Assembly: GCA_019137255.1 (NCBI GenBank)
Contig: WPDH01000481.1
Coordinates: forward strand, 1 to 60,076
From: Corinectria fuckeliana
Taxonomy: Eukaryota; Ascomycota; Sordariomycetes; Hypocreales; Nectriaceae
Length of the DNA stretch: 60,076 bases
Reading direction: 5' to 3'
The position numbers and the translations under genes were made by a program. This document shows positions 11,034 through 23,140 of this stretch, piece after piece. Each line of letters opens with the position of its first letter. The stretch's first letter is position 1. The notes beneath the pieces were generated by a model that saw only the letters and a program-made list of their open reading frames with translations, searched no databases and had not been told where the DNA came from.

Positions 11034-12855
11034 TACTTATGTAGACCTATGTTGTGCCTCGCTGTCTTGGTCATGTCGGATGATGTTCGTCGACGGCAGA
11101 GGCAACAACAGAGAAACAGAGAAAAGAGGCGACGACAACAAGGGGCAGCAGAAGTATCCAGCCCTTTTGAGAAGGGGAGTGGATGGGCAGTACTCCACCC
11201 AGTGCGGGTATAAAGGAGACCCCCCAGGAAAAACTTGGTACCTACAACATCCTGACCAATTGTCATGAATTTTAGAGGCTGCGACGCCTGGCAAAGCAAG
11301 ATTGATGAGGTGAAAGGCTTATTTATAACTTCTATTATACTAAGAGAGACCCTTCCAGCTCTCTTATGGGCTAATCTGATCCCTGGCTGCCACAACCACA
11401 GTTCTTCCACATAACACCATCCAAGTACCAAGGAAGCCGAAGCATGACGAGAGTAGGCACGGGTCATTCAGAGAAAAATCCACGCGACTTCGCCTTTCTT
11501 ATGACAGGTGGTGTCCTTTCGGGGAATAATAGCCCAGGCTTGCTACAATTGCAGCTTTCCTATGCTCAGACTGGCCTGCCACTGCCACTAATGTACCTCT
11601 TGTTAGTTACACAGACATTGACCAAGCCGTCGAAACGACAAATCAAACCCGCTGGCGAATCTAGCGAAAGTGACCATGACCATGAGGTTGCCGACAAACA
11701 CTTTGTTTCATCCGAAGTCGAGCGCAATACTGCTGAGGCACTCAGGTGCCATCACTGAGATGAAAACGCCTGGAACATGATCTGTCTCAGTCGTCAGCTC
11801 CACAACTGGTGGCCAAAGTTTACTTTGCTTTCAAGTGTCTTGGCATCATGCCTATACTAATACCAGCTAAATCTCCAAATGCTCGTCAAGTGGAAGCTTT
11901 GCAATACGAAGTACTGACACCTGCCTCTAAGATCTCTGTGTTTCACCCTGGTTACACACCAACCCTTACAAGTAGAGCTCCTAGAAATGCAAATACAGGG
12001 GCTCCCTCCGCACTGGGTGGAGCGCTGCCCATGGACCCTAAGCGGGGTGATATAATAGTGGGCCTACGCACCAAAGAAGGAAAGGTTGCCAGTGTAAATC
12101 TAGAATCTGCCCGTAGATGTCTACCATCCCCAGCCAGCGTGGGGGGTAAGGGGGGAGGATGAGGGGAACCGGGACCGGGGGATGAAAAGTGATGGTGCAT
12201 AAAAGACCGCGATGACTCGCACCAAGCCCCGGGTGAGCTGAAAAGGCCAGACGGCTAGTTGCAGATGGGCTCACGCAGAGAGGAAACAGCCAGAGCGCAA
12301 AGTGAGGGACTGTCCACGAATTGTGATTTGACAACACGAGGCGAGAAGGACTGCTGCAAGTTGCTGTTTCGGGCTGGTGGGTGTTTGGTGGCTTGCTGAT
12401 AGCATCCCATCCCATGTTCAGACTGCACCGCACGAGGCACTATCTCGAGCTCTAAGCACCGGAGAAAGATTCGCCACGACGGAGGGCTTGCTTTTGACGT
12501 GGTCTTCGGAGGGGTGGGAAGCCTCAAGTCCTGCACACGTTAGAGCCATTCTTTTCCAAAAGCCCCTCGACAGTTGGTCCTTCATCATGCTTCTGCCGTT
12601 GTCAGGGCATCTTTCATTAGGCTCTTGGTAGGTTTCTTGGAGACACTGCTAAGCTCTCCATACTCGCTTCTCATGTATCGTTCCCACCCGTCTACCCATT
12701 CTAGCCGTATGGAAATGCTCATATTGCTAGCTGCCCTATTTCCCTTATGTCCTTATACCCTAATGGTCTAACAGTCTCTGTTATTAATGATAGGGATGTC
12801 ATGATTAAGATGGACCATGACATGACGTTTCGGCTTCGTACGAACACGCCATGCC

Positions 12856-13664
12856 TCATTCCGTCCTCGCGCCCACCTGGACTTCCAGAGTCACCTTTCA
12901 CGACCAAGTTAGTATCCTGAGACATGGGCGTCTGATGTGCAAGAGTGAGCGAAGTAGGGCGTACCGGTCCGTCGTTGACAAGGGCCACCTCCATCATGGC
13001 CTGGAACTTGCCATCCTGTACCCGCTCCTCCTGGTACTCGCTGCGGACTTTCTCGACAAAGTACTGGTACAGCCGGCTGGCCTCCTCGGGGTTGGCTGCG
13101 CCGTGGAAGTCGGGCTTGGTTCCCTTCTTCGTCTTGGCCAGGAGCGTGAATTGCGAAACTGGCGGGCACAGTCAGTGACATGCTCCAGATGTCGAACTTT
13201 TGTGCTCGCATGTTTCCAGAATCTAGCAAAGATCCGGCGGCACATGATGGGGTCGTAGTCGCACCACAGAGAACGCCGCCCTCGATATCCATAACGCTCT
13301 GCTTCCACTGTCCACGGCTCGTCAGATATCACAGTTCCGGTTCCAGGCGTCAGTGTGCCGCAACGCGGGCCTTACCCGACCACCGGACTCATCGTCCCAC
13401 ATCTTCATCTTGAGCACCTTGGCCGCCAGCGAGTCGGCCTCCTTCTCCGTATCCCCGGGAGCGACAGCTGCGAAGACGAGCACACCCTTTCCTATGGACG
13501 AGATGACTTGTTTGTCCACCGTCACCGACGCCGACAGCACACGTTGCAGGATTGCTAGACGCTGTGTGAGTAGAGAGGATTTTCATTGGGTCGTGCATGG
13601 TGTTTGTCAATCTACTCAGCCTGATCATGGCTTTGCGTTTGCGAGCGACCTACGCACCTTTCAT
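12856..13664 (-). CDS. D-aminoacyl-tRNA deacylase (DTD), five exons
   Basis: The enzyme hydrolyses D-amino acids wrongly attached to tRNA and so protects translation chirality. I assemble five exons on the minus strand: 13658-13664, 13376-13554, 13265-13307, 12965-13158 and 12856-12894. Introns are 103, 68, 106 and 70 nt, all GT..AG. The product is 153 residues, the normal DTD length. It begins MKAILQRV, close to the family's N-terminus. Both catalytic signatures are present: SQFTLLA (residues 78-84) and the NDGPVT motif (residues 138-143), which is itself split by the last intron between Pro141 and Val142. The first coding exon is only 7 nt (ATG AAA G), so automated annotation could easily miss it. 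The gene is divergent from NOT3, about 1 kb away. The exon structure is inferred by hand, but phase and motifs agree throughout. Confidence 0.92.
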
Positions 13665-14679
13665 GATGGCTGGTGCCAAGTACGTACTCGCTTCGGTGAG
13701 TGACAGGCGTGAAGCAACTAGCGGCGTTAGGGTAGGAGTTTTGAGCAAGTGCCTTGAGAAGTACCTAGAGAAAGGGGGATGAATAGTTTGAAGGAAAGAT
13801 TAATGAGAGCGAGTTGAGCTTTGGAAGTCACTAAGAGAGTGTCAACCAAGTTGTGAGATGCTTTATTATGCAACCTCGTCAACGAGAGAGCCTTTCTAGT
13901 AAATACATAGTTCTCTGTTGAGACTCACACCGAACACTGTCTTATTTAGCGGAGGAATGGAGCCTCTCACTAGGGCGGTTTTGACTGGATCCGTGTCATC
14001 CATGTGTCATGTGAGAGAACTCCAGTACGTCAGGTTAGTAGGTACCTAATTAGCAGCCTCGCAGACTTGTCCAAGTATCTCGCAATAGTGGTCGAGAGAC
14101 AGCACCGTAGCCAGCCGCCCTATCTCTGAGTGACGAAAGAAACCCAAAGCCTCTTGTCATTCACGAGGCATCACAATAGATAAATACAGATATCTTCCAT
14201 CTCGAAACGCGGAACCTGGCATTTTCGGGGGCTGTGAACTCTGGGAGCGGCTAACCGAGCTGAGCCCGCTGTGACTTGTCGCCCGATAGGTAAGGTAACC
14301 AACCACACGCCCGCAGCTGTTGGCCTCCGTTACTCTTCTTCTTCCCTTGTCCATCAACATCGACCCGTTCCGTCCATCGCAGCTTGACCTCTCGCACCCC
14401 AACCAATCGACCACGTCCCCCGAATTGACCGTCCCACGACGGCGACGACATCTCCCCGTGCTGCGCAACACTTTGCCAGCTCTTTCCTCCGCACCTACGA
14501 CGTGCGGGTCCCCGCGATTCCCTTTACCCTTCACTGTCGGTCGCTGGATCCCCCTCTGGCCCGGACGAGGCTGCACGACAGAGAAAGAACTTCCGTCCCC
14601 GAAAATCTCCGCCGCCGACGACGAACCCGCCGCCGACTGTTCCTCATACGAAGCTGCGAGGCTGCACCACTTGGTCATA
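13665..14679. other. Divergent promoter region, DTD / NOT3
   Basis: About 1 kb separating the start codons of two oppositely transcribed genes. It contains the palindromic motif TAGGTACCTA near 14039. The NOT3 frame stays open for 120 codons upstream of its start but has no in-frame ATG there, so this is read as a 5' UTR. Confidence 0.55.
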
Positions 14680-16757
14680 ATGGCAGCACGAAAGTTGCAA
14701 CAAGAGGTCGACAAGTGCTTCAAGAAGGTGGCCGAGGGCGTCGCCGAATTCGAGGCCATCTACGAGAAGATTGAGCAGTCAAATAACCCCGCACAGAAGG
14801 AGAAGCTCGAGGACAACTTGAAACGCGAGATCAAGAAGCTGCAGCGGCTGCGAGACCAGATCAAAACATGGGCCGCTAGTAACGACATCAAGGACAAGGC
14901 TCCGCTGCTGGAGCACCGGAAGCTGATCGAGACGGTTCGCCCCCCCCCCCCCCTCCCCCTCTCCAGGTCGACTAGCTTGTAGGCACCCAGCGATGAGTTC
15001 GACCCGTACTGACCCGTCGTATATAGCAAATGGAGAAGTTCAAGGCTGTCGAGAAGGCTATGAAGACGAAAGCTTACTCTAAAGAAGGTCTCTCGGCTGC
15101 TGCAAAACTAGATCCCAAGGAACAGGCCAAAGTCGAGGCTGGTGAATTCCTAGGTAGCATGGTCGACGAGCTGGAGCAGCAGATCGAGATGCTCGAAGCC
15201 GAGAGCGAGTCGATACAAGCTACCATGAAGAAAGGCAAGAACAATACCGTCAAGGCGGAACGCATCGCCGAAATCGAACGGGTCATGGAGCGACACAAGT
15301 GGCACCAAGGCAAGTTGGAGCTGATTCGACGGTCCCTCGAGAACGGCGGCGTCGACACGGATCAGGTCACTGATCTAGAGGAGAGCATCCGATACTACGT
15401 CTCCGACGGCATGAACGAGGACTTCATGGAGGACGACGAGATGTACAACGAGCTGGACCTGGAGGATGACGAGGGCGTCTTCGGCATGGGCCTGGACAAC
15501 GAGAAGAACTCTTCCCTCGACGCCCAATCCATACAAGAAGAGGTAGTAGTCGAGCCCGACGTACCTAAACCGACGAGAAAGCCCAAGGAGGAACCTCCAT
15601 CGCGGCGAACGCCATCCCAGGTCAAATCACCGTTGCCGGCCCTCGCCACGCTACATGCTCCTCTACCAAGCGTCAGCAGCGGAGTCGGCAATGGCCCCGT
15701 GATGAAGCCGGCGGCAGTGCCGACTCGACCGGCAGGAGAGGGCCTCAAGTACGCGTCGGCAGCTGCAGCCGCCGCCGCTAGCGACAGGAACAACGTCGGT
15801 ATCGCGCCTTTACCGCCGCCGCCAGGCGCCGTGCTTTCAGGCATACCGTCTTTACCGCCGCAGTCTCGGACAAGCGCTGCCAGTTCCCCCGCTGTTTCGT
15901 TGAGCCAGCTCGCATCACAACAGGGCGAGTCAAGGCAAATGTCCGCCTCTGTGGTGTCCGCAGCCAACTCGCCGGAGCCTTCCATCATCAAGCCAAGCAA
16001 GAGATCCAAAGCTGCCGGAAAGCAACCGATGGTACCTGGTGCTTCCGAGTCGTCGAGAGGTACGTGCCAGTCCGGGATCAGACCCAGTCCTGTGAAGTTA
16101 ACGGAAAATGCAGCCCCGCAAACCAACGGCGTTTCCAACGGCATCAAGCCCATCGAGGAGGAGCCTGAAGAGGAGGAGTGCATCTACCACCTGCCAGCCT
16201 CGCTGCAGGATCTTGTCGAGACGTACGAGACGGCCAAGCAGCGCCCGCCACCTCCCTCGGCACCGTCAACTCTGCGAATGATGAGTGTGAGTCAAAACAG
16301 CTGCCCGGATGCATTAGATGCGGATGTACCTAGAGCATACCGGCCCGACGCACCAGTGCCTCCTACAAGCTCAGGGTTCCCACGAGACCCGCTGCCTATT
16401 TTCGACGACCCGCGACTATACTCGCGGATTGACCCGGACACGCTGTTCTACGTCTTTTACTACAAGCAGGGTACGCCGCAACAGTATCTGGCAGCCAAGG
16501 CACTCAAGGATCAAAGCTGGCGATTCCACAAGCAATATCAGACTTGGTTCCAAAGACACGAGGAGCCGAAGAACATTACCGAGGACTTTGAACAAGGCAC
16601 ATATCGTTTCTTTGATTACGAGAGCACCTGGTAAGTCTAGCGACGTGGCAGGAAACCGCCGTTATAGCTACTTACGTATACTGACTCGTGGAACAGGATG
16701 AATCGACGAAAAGCCGACTTCAAGTTTGCTTACAAATTTCTCGAGGATGACGTCTAA
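14680..16757 (+). CDS. CCR4-NOT complex subunit NOT3/NOT5
   Basis: This is a scaffold subunit of the CCR4-NOT deadenylase complex, which acts in mRNA decay and transcription. Three exons (14680-14934, 15027-16630, 16697-16757) give 639 residues. The N-terminal ~235 residues are the helical Not3 domain: it starts MAARKLQQEVDKCFKKV and contains the family's HRKLIETQMEKFK segment, which crosses the first exon junction. A Pro/Ser/Ala-rich linker follows. The C-terminus is a NOT2/3/5 box (from about DPRLYSRIDPDTLFYVFYYK to the final FAYKFLEDDV). It is completed only after the last intron, which splits the Trp codon. Intron 1 (92 nt) has an unusual donor, GTTCGC, followed at once by a run of 14 C. 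Intron 2 has the consensus donor GTAAGT. The ATG at 14680 is chosen because it starts the conserved domain. Confidence 0.95.
14940..14953 (+). repeat. C14 homopolymer inside NOT3 intron 1
   Basis: Fourteen C residues starting 5 nt after the weak GTTCGC donor of the first NOT3 intron. The run is long enough to vary in length between strains. Confidence 0.9.
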
Positions 16758-16796
16758 TCGAAGGAGTTTATTGGTCTGGGGCCCTGACTTGTCTCC

Positions 16797-16826
16797 GGAG
16801 ATTTCTGGAGATTTCTGGAGATTTCT
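16797..16826 (+). repeat. Three tandem copies of GGAGATTTCT
   Basis: Perfect 10-bp unit repeated three times, 40 nt after the NOT3 stop codon and therefore probably in its 3' UTR. Confidence 0.9.
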
Positions 16827-17990
16827 GATGGAGGCGGCTTGACTAGGTATGGGATGGATGGGATGTGCGTACTTTGGGTTTTGGCCCCTCGGGTTTAATG
16901 GGGGGGAGGGAAGGAGGAAATGGATGGTAGCCTCGTTATTCTTGTCTCACTCGGCACTTTTCGCGTACAGGCGACGGCAACGGCTAGTCTATGGCTGCGG
17001 CTATGGCTACGGCTACGGCTGCGTTGGGAGTTACCTCTAGTGTTGAGAGATGGATTTGGGAATATCGGCTGCCGGGCGCTGAAGCCCTGGGAAAACCCTC
17101 GACTCGGAGTGTTTACGGCTATGTTCTGGCTGCCCTATGAAGTGCCATCACATGCCTCGTTCGCCTTGCACATGTTTGAATGGTGTCACGCAGCTGCTCG
17201 CCCTACAAATGATTTGTCTCGCTGAGGATGATTTCTTTCAGCCTTGACGAGTTGCCGGCGACTCTGGACCAAGGACCGCCAGCCACACGCAGGACAATTT
17301 CAAATGTGCATTTCTCGTCAGACGTGGCACGTCCTCCGTTTTCCCGTCGAGGTGACGCGACGCAGGTTACTCAAGTGCGCGGTGTTGCATTGCTGCCTGA
17401 GAGGTGAAGAGGGAAGCGTAGGGCGTAAAGTGTAAGGTGTAAGTGGAGAGCTATATCAGGACGGGTGTGCCTCCACTTGTGCAGCGCGCAGTATGGTTTC
17501 GAGGGGAAAGATACGAATAGCCAGTTTCCGACTACTTACGAATAGCGGTTTTCGACTACTGCGATCATCTGTTGATTGATTAATTTGTCGAATCTGTCGA
17601 CCACGCACCCCGGACACACCGTACCGCAAACCTAACCTGCCCGTTGGAAATTGCGCAGGGCTGATGCACGATGTCGCAGGACGAGATGGGGATGGGGCTC
17701 AACACTGCAGACGGCATCGACGGGAAGTGCGAAGGCGATCCCCGGGGTTGAAAATAGAGGAACCCCCCAATACATACGAAGAGCCAAATGCGGAAAAGAG
17801 ACAAAAAAAGAAAAAAGGACGAAAGGTAGGTAAAGTTCGGCAGTGGGTGTGATTTTGATTAATTACCACGACCCTTGTCGGGTTGATTGATGTAATTAGG
17901 TTCGCGGCAGGGAAATGGGAGCCCCGTTTCTCGGTATTATAGGACTAGAGCTGAACCTTGTTTTGTTTTTTTGGGACAGCTGGTGTAGTA

Positions 17991-18036
17991 GAAGTGGAAG
18001 TGGAAAGTGGAAAGTGGGAAGTGGGAAGTGGGAAGG
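17991..18036 (+). repeat. Purine minisatellite, GAAGTGG-type units
   Basis: About seven imperfect 6-7-bp units of the form (G)AAGTGG, all purine apart from the T; no coding sense. Confidence 0.8.
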
Positions 18037-20148
18037 TGCAAAGGCCGGAAAAGTGACAAGTGATGGAGGTTGGGTGGGTGGAAAGGGCAACAAGGGGGAC
18101 AGCGAAGCAGCCGGCGGGAGCGGGATCAAGGTGCAACCACATTTGGCTTTTTACGCGACGAACTGACAGAAACCAGGGCTGCTTGTCGCCTGCGCAGGCT
18201 GGGATCCTAGGGATGTGGGAGGGATAGATTCTGGGAGGGGGAGAGAGCCGGAGAATCTACGGATGCCGATGCCGATCCGTACCCTTGACCTGGCGGCGGG
18301 ATGATGGTATCCATTTGGTCGCCTGGGTCAGCGCAGCCCTTTGGCGCCTCGACGCCTCAATGCCTACTGCTGCTTCTCCGTCCACCACCGACCGACTATA
18401 GACCGACCGTCGCGGAATGGAAGTTGCCCGCGCACGTGCCCTCGACTCTCCCTCCTCCCATGCTACCTGGGTACCTAGCAAGGCAGGTGTCTTTTCCTCG
18501 GGGCAAAAGAGGATTGACGAACCTGCACACGCACACGCACACACACGAAACAAAGCACCAGCAGCAAAAGCGGCAAGGATATCGCTCAAAACCGACTGCG
18601 CCCTACGAATAGATTTCCCATCGGCAGCTGTGCCGCAGACGACGGACAGCATGGGTGCCACATTGCCAGAGCCCCTCCCAACCCAACCCCCCCCTGGAGT
18701 CAAGGACTGAGGAAGAAAAGGTGGGACGCGCCATGTCAGATCAGGAAGGCTTCCAGAAGCTCTGCCCTGACGCCCGCAACGCTGCAAGCGAAAAAGGGGG
18801 GATCCTGGTCCCGGCGGGCCCCTGGTCCCGGTCCTGGTCCTTGGGTTCAAGGAATCCATCGTTCATCACTTCACTGACAGACCGGTCTGACAGTGACAGC
18901 GGCCCCCGCGCGATCCACAGCAGGACCCGCGAACGCTTTGTCCCTTCGCGAATCCCAAGGCCAGGACCCGGGTGCCAGGGGACCGAGCAACAACAATTAA
19001 CTTCTAGGGTCCCAATACCTCCCCAGCCGCCAGGGGACCGTCTCTTCTCTCGTGTTGGTCAGTGTGTAGCTTTTGGGGTTTGTCGGTCCGGTGCACCTCA
19101 CCTTCAGAGGGGAGGGGCAGCTATCGAAATTGCAGTACTGCCACTGGACGGACAACTGCGATTTCCCACGATGGTGCCAAGACCGTGTTTGACGAACGAC
19201 ACAGAGTTCAACACCACGGCCAAGCCGTTGGAGAGGGTCCGTCGTGTTCGCTTGTGGACTCTGGGTCGTTGAGCTGGAGCTTGGACTTGGACACGGCAAT
19301 GCACCCTGGGCTGGCCTCACTTGCACTCACATCGCTCAGTCACTATGTACATGTACCTCACCACAAGGCGGCGTCACCATCAACACAATTGGTTTTTTAG
19401 GGGGGGGGGGAGGATTCGCCCGCCGTCCATTCCGGCTGGTCAGGCAACCGAGGACCAAGAACAAGGCGAACCGTGGCTCAGACTTTCCAGCAGGCTTTCT
19501 CAGCTCAGAAAAAAACATTCCCGTCGGCTTGGATGGCGGCGGCAGCGAGCGATATAACGGAAGTGCTACCGGCAAATAACTGGTGATGCCTCGGTAGGCT
19601 ACGTACCCAGATCGGCCACCGAGTGTGGGGTCGTGTGACAGAGGTCGGTGGCACAGGGCCCGGCGGGTTTGAGCTTTGAGGATGGGGCTGGCGGGCCCGG
19701 GGACCGCTCTGCGAATACCGGTGCAGTATGGGATGGGTCGTGAAGGAGAGCATTGATTGATGATTGCTATTCTGTGTGTGTGTATGTGCGAGTGCGCGTG
19801 TTACATGTCGGCCTGTGCTTTGCGGCAATGCTGGTTGGCGTTGAAAGCGAGCGGACTTGGGAAGACGATGCTACCTATGTACTTACGTACGCAGCGCCCG
19901 CCCCTCCATCCATCCCTCCAGCCCTCCATCGTCTTGACGCCATCCAAGGCGAAGAGGCATCGCATCCCCGTTCCGTTCTGGACTTGGGGCTGACTGGAAC
20001 CAACTGCATCGACGGATGGACCGAGCCGGGGAGGCGCTGTCCGTGGTCCTTGCTTGCCGTCCAGGCAGCAGAAACAAACACCAATTGTGCATCTGCCAAT
20101 TGGCATGCGTGCAATGCGATCCATGGCTTCGCGCCGGGAAGTGGAGTT

Positions 20149-20169
20149 GGGGGGGGGGGGGGGGGGGNN

Positions 20170-20208
<39 letters not shown>
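20149..20208 (+). repeat. 60-nt poly-G tract with two unresolved bases
   Basis: An uninterrupted run of G except for nn at 20168-20169. The ambiguous bases suggest that the assembly joined or padded two reads here, so the true length is unknown. Frames through it are pure poly-Gly or poly-Pro and are not genes. Confidence 0.95.
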
Positions 20209-20210
<2 letters not shown>

Positions 20211-22096
20211 TCTTGGACGATTGGTCTGGACGAGGCATTGATGGTCTGGCACGAATACTACTTACCACGCGCTGTAAGTCTGTGCTTTGCAACTAACAAA
20301 AACCAGTGCTGCGCTTGAAATCGTCATGGCTGTGGTTGTGGTTGTGGGTGTACAGTAGTTGTGGGCGCGGTGTGTGGGTGCGCCCATCCTTCACTCGACG
20401 GCGATTCGCCGAGTGCCGGTATCTCATCATCGACATCTGCATCATCGCTGCTGCACGCCGATTAGGCTGACGCATTTCAAGCTCTCCGGGCCCAGCAGAG
20501 CCTCGGAGGCGTAGCCCAACGCACGTGCTATGTATGTACACAGTCATCCGCCGTAACACGGTTGAAGATCTTCAGCCTGCTGCAAGTGATAGTGGCCATC
20601 GGAAGAAGTCCTAGATCTCTCTGGGCAAGTCCAGGTCGCCACAGCCTCTATCTTCCGCAGTTCATGCTCACGGAGCACCCGCCCGATCATATAGACACGG
20701 TCTCTCACTCGGCACATAGCACGGTGCAGTAAGTGCAGGCATCCAGACCCTGGAAAACTAACCCTTCGCTGATTCCTCCCGATTCTCCTCGCCGGCTCGC
20801 CCACGACAAACTAATAACACTGCGCCAGCGATGGTTCTGGCATGGCTCGGCTTCTTTCCAACTAGTCCTCTAGGCTAAAGTATTCTTTCTTTCCTCCCCT
20901 GGCGTCCAGGTCGTCCCACATGGCATCGCATATCCCTCGAACCCCGGCTTGGCTTGGTTCGTTGACCCGCCCGCTGCTATCTCTGTCTCTCTACGAACGT
21001 GCCCCTCAGCTCGTTTGCTCTCTAAAAAAGCTCTACAAAGTAAGTTAGCTAGTTAGCTCCCCCCCCCCACCAAGCTCCACGCCTCCACTCTGAATCAAAG
21101 CTCTCCCATCTCCATCGCCCGCAATCAATCCATTCCACCCATGAAAAGCCGTTTGGCGCGCATGAGGTCACCGAAAGACAGGAAAAGAAAATAGCCAGGC
21201 GACAGGGGTCTGTTCCCTTTGCGGCCAAATCTGGCACACCCGCCTCCACTCCCGGTTGCCAGTGCATGTTGTCTCTTTTCTGTCTCGTCTCTGTCTGTTT
21301 TGTCCGTCCGTCTGTCCGTCTGTCTGTCCGTCTCTCTATCTTCCTCTAGCAGTGCCCCCCGCCCTGAGCTACCTTTTCGACATGAACTCGGCCGCTCGTC
21401 AGCCTCCGAAACGAGGCGATGAAGGCCGCCGCTTTGGACGCCCCGTCCAACCGACGCACTCGTTGCTCCTTTCGTTCATCGGCTCGCGCCTTCCCATGCT
21501 CTGGTTCTCGTGGCCTCCCCTTGGCATACATGTATCTAAGTATGTAGCACATGTATCTAACCCCCATAGTACCGACTATCCCGTCCGGGGGGCCAAGCCG
21601 TGGATCCCTTAATGCAGGTGCAAGCTGCGTCGTTCCTGAGATGTCAATGATCCTCGAGACCGCCCGTTGAGTCGCATCTTCGTCCATTCGCAATCACAAT
21701 CACATTCCCATTTCACATTCACATTCCGCTTCAGGACACCGGCCAAGCAAGATTAGATTAGCTGGTGGTGCTGTTTTCCCTCATTCCTCGATTGCCGTCA
21801 GCTCAATCTCGCTCGTCACTATCCTACATGAGTACATCGTCGACTTATTATTAGGTCAGCGCCAACCGGGCTTGGACCATCCCACGACGATGCTTCTCTG
21901 TAACTGTCAACGCGCGCATCGCATCGCATCGCATCAGATCACGAGCCAGGTTTGCGCCAATGCTCAGCCCCGGTCCCTGACTCTCCCCCTGCTCATCCGC
22001 CTCCCTGTCCGCCATCATCATCCTCGTCCTCCTCTTCATGCTCCTCCTCTATTCTCCTCTATTCTCCTCGTCCTCCTCGTCCTACTCCTCGTCCTC

Positions 22097-22097
<1 letters not shown>

Positions 22098-22139
<42 letters not shown>
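22098..22139 (+). repeat. 42-nt poly-C tract
   Basis: Uninterrupted C run at the end of a long TCC-rich pyrimidine tract (about 22000-22100), non-coding. Confidence 0.95.
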
Positions 22140-22142
<3 letters not shown>

Positions 22143-22680
22143 TCCCCTACTACCCATCGTCTCCACCAAACACCCCATGCACACTCTCTCCAATCCGGAA
22201 TCCATGTTGTTCTTTCTGTGAGATCGACCCTCTGATGCCGTCCTCGATGCAACTTACAGCCCAGACGACATGCCGCATTCTACCCTCCCCCTCCCCTCCC
22301 CTCCCCCCGGGATGGATGGGATGCGCTGCGTCAGGTCCTTCGTCACATACTATGTGGTACATGGCACATGTACTCGACCGTGGCCTTGACCTTGACCTTC
22401 CATGGCCCTTGCAAACCCGGAACCCCTGGACATTCTAGAAGCCTAATGATACCCCTTTGGTCTTGGCTTGGCCCGCCCCAGACGATGCCATGATATGCCG
22501 GGTACGAGAGTACATAGCTTTCAGTTTCAGGTCCACGTCGTCCTCGCTCGCTCATCCCGTCACCGGCACGAGTCTACCTTCGTACACCTTCACTTCCGCC
22601 TCACTTGCAATGTGCTCTTTTCGAGCCTCGCCTTTCCTTTCATCTTCCCTGTGTTGCCCCTAGAACCACTCACTCACACG

Positions 22681-22716
<36 letters not shown>
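22681..22716 (+). repeat. 36-nt poly-C tract
   Basis: Uninterrupted C run about 425 nt upstream of the zinc-finger start codon. Confidence 0.95.
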
Positions 22717-22718
<2 letters not shown>

Positions 22719-23140
22719 GTTCTACTCCCCCACCTCCTCCTCCACCTGAACATCCTCCTCTCTGTTCGGCCATATATATCTACTGGTTGGACGAGCTCCC
22801 CCTCATCTGCCTCTTCCTGTGTCACTGCACTTCCCAAATCGTCTACCGAACTCCTGCCTTGTATCTTTTCAAGAATCACCTGCCTTGTACACGTGTGTCT
22901 TGCAATTGCATGTCTTGGTCTTGGTCCGCATAGCTGATCGCCATCCTGCTTGCTCGCCTTCTTAAAGCATCTGTCCTTACATACATACAATCCTTCGCCG
23001 TCCTCTTCTCGGAGCTGTGCTATAGCTACTACCTAGCTCAACGGCAGCCTCACAACCAACTCATCCAAGCCCGCTTGCTTCTCGCCCTGTCTCCTGACTT
23101 CTCAGAGTTTGGCGCAACATCGCCGCATCGTTATTACAAG

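Larger units (their letters stand above)
9716..12855. other. Gene-free intergenic region with microsatellites
   Basis: About 3.1 kb between the cyclophilin-40 start and the 3' end of the deacylase gene. It holds a purine-rich leader (about 9770-9920), a (GCAC)n run and a long (GT)n run. Several TACCTA/TAGGTA motifs also occur. Short frames here lack codon bias and recognisable domains. I see no gene. Confidence 0.55.
16758..23140. other. 6.4-kb region without recognisable genes
   Basis: The longest gene-free span of the window. No frame combines codon bias, splice signals and a recognisable protein. It contains a triplicated decamer just after NOT3, a purine minisatellite (17991-18036), an 11-G run (19400-19410), a 60-nt G tract with two unresolved bases, and two C tracts of 42 and 36 nt. 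The last ~2 kb are pyrimidine-rich and could be promoter and leader of the zinc-finger gene at 23141. An unannotated non-coding transcript cannot be excluded. Confidence 0.5.

Noticed and set aside
15395..16183. 262-codon frame antisense to NOT3
   Set aside because: Ser/Gly/Ala-rich shadow of the NOT3 linker region; no recognisable protein.
18257..18859. 200-codon minus-strand frame in the gene desert
   Set aside because: Arg/Gly/Pro/Ser-rich, contains GT/CA microsatellite translation, no domain and no splice or start support.
19753..20318. Overlapping frames running through the 60-G tract
   Set aside because: They exist only because a homopolymer contains no stop; translated as poly-Gly or poly-Pro, and two bases are unresolved.
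20930..20960. tRNA-like T-arm sequence (GGGGTTCGAGGG on the minus strand)
   Set aside because: The flanking bases do not form a T-stem, and no cloverleaf, A box or acceptor pairing can be found.
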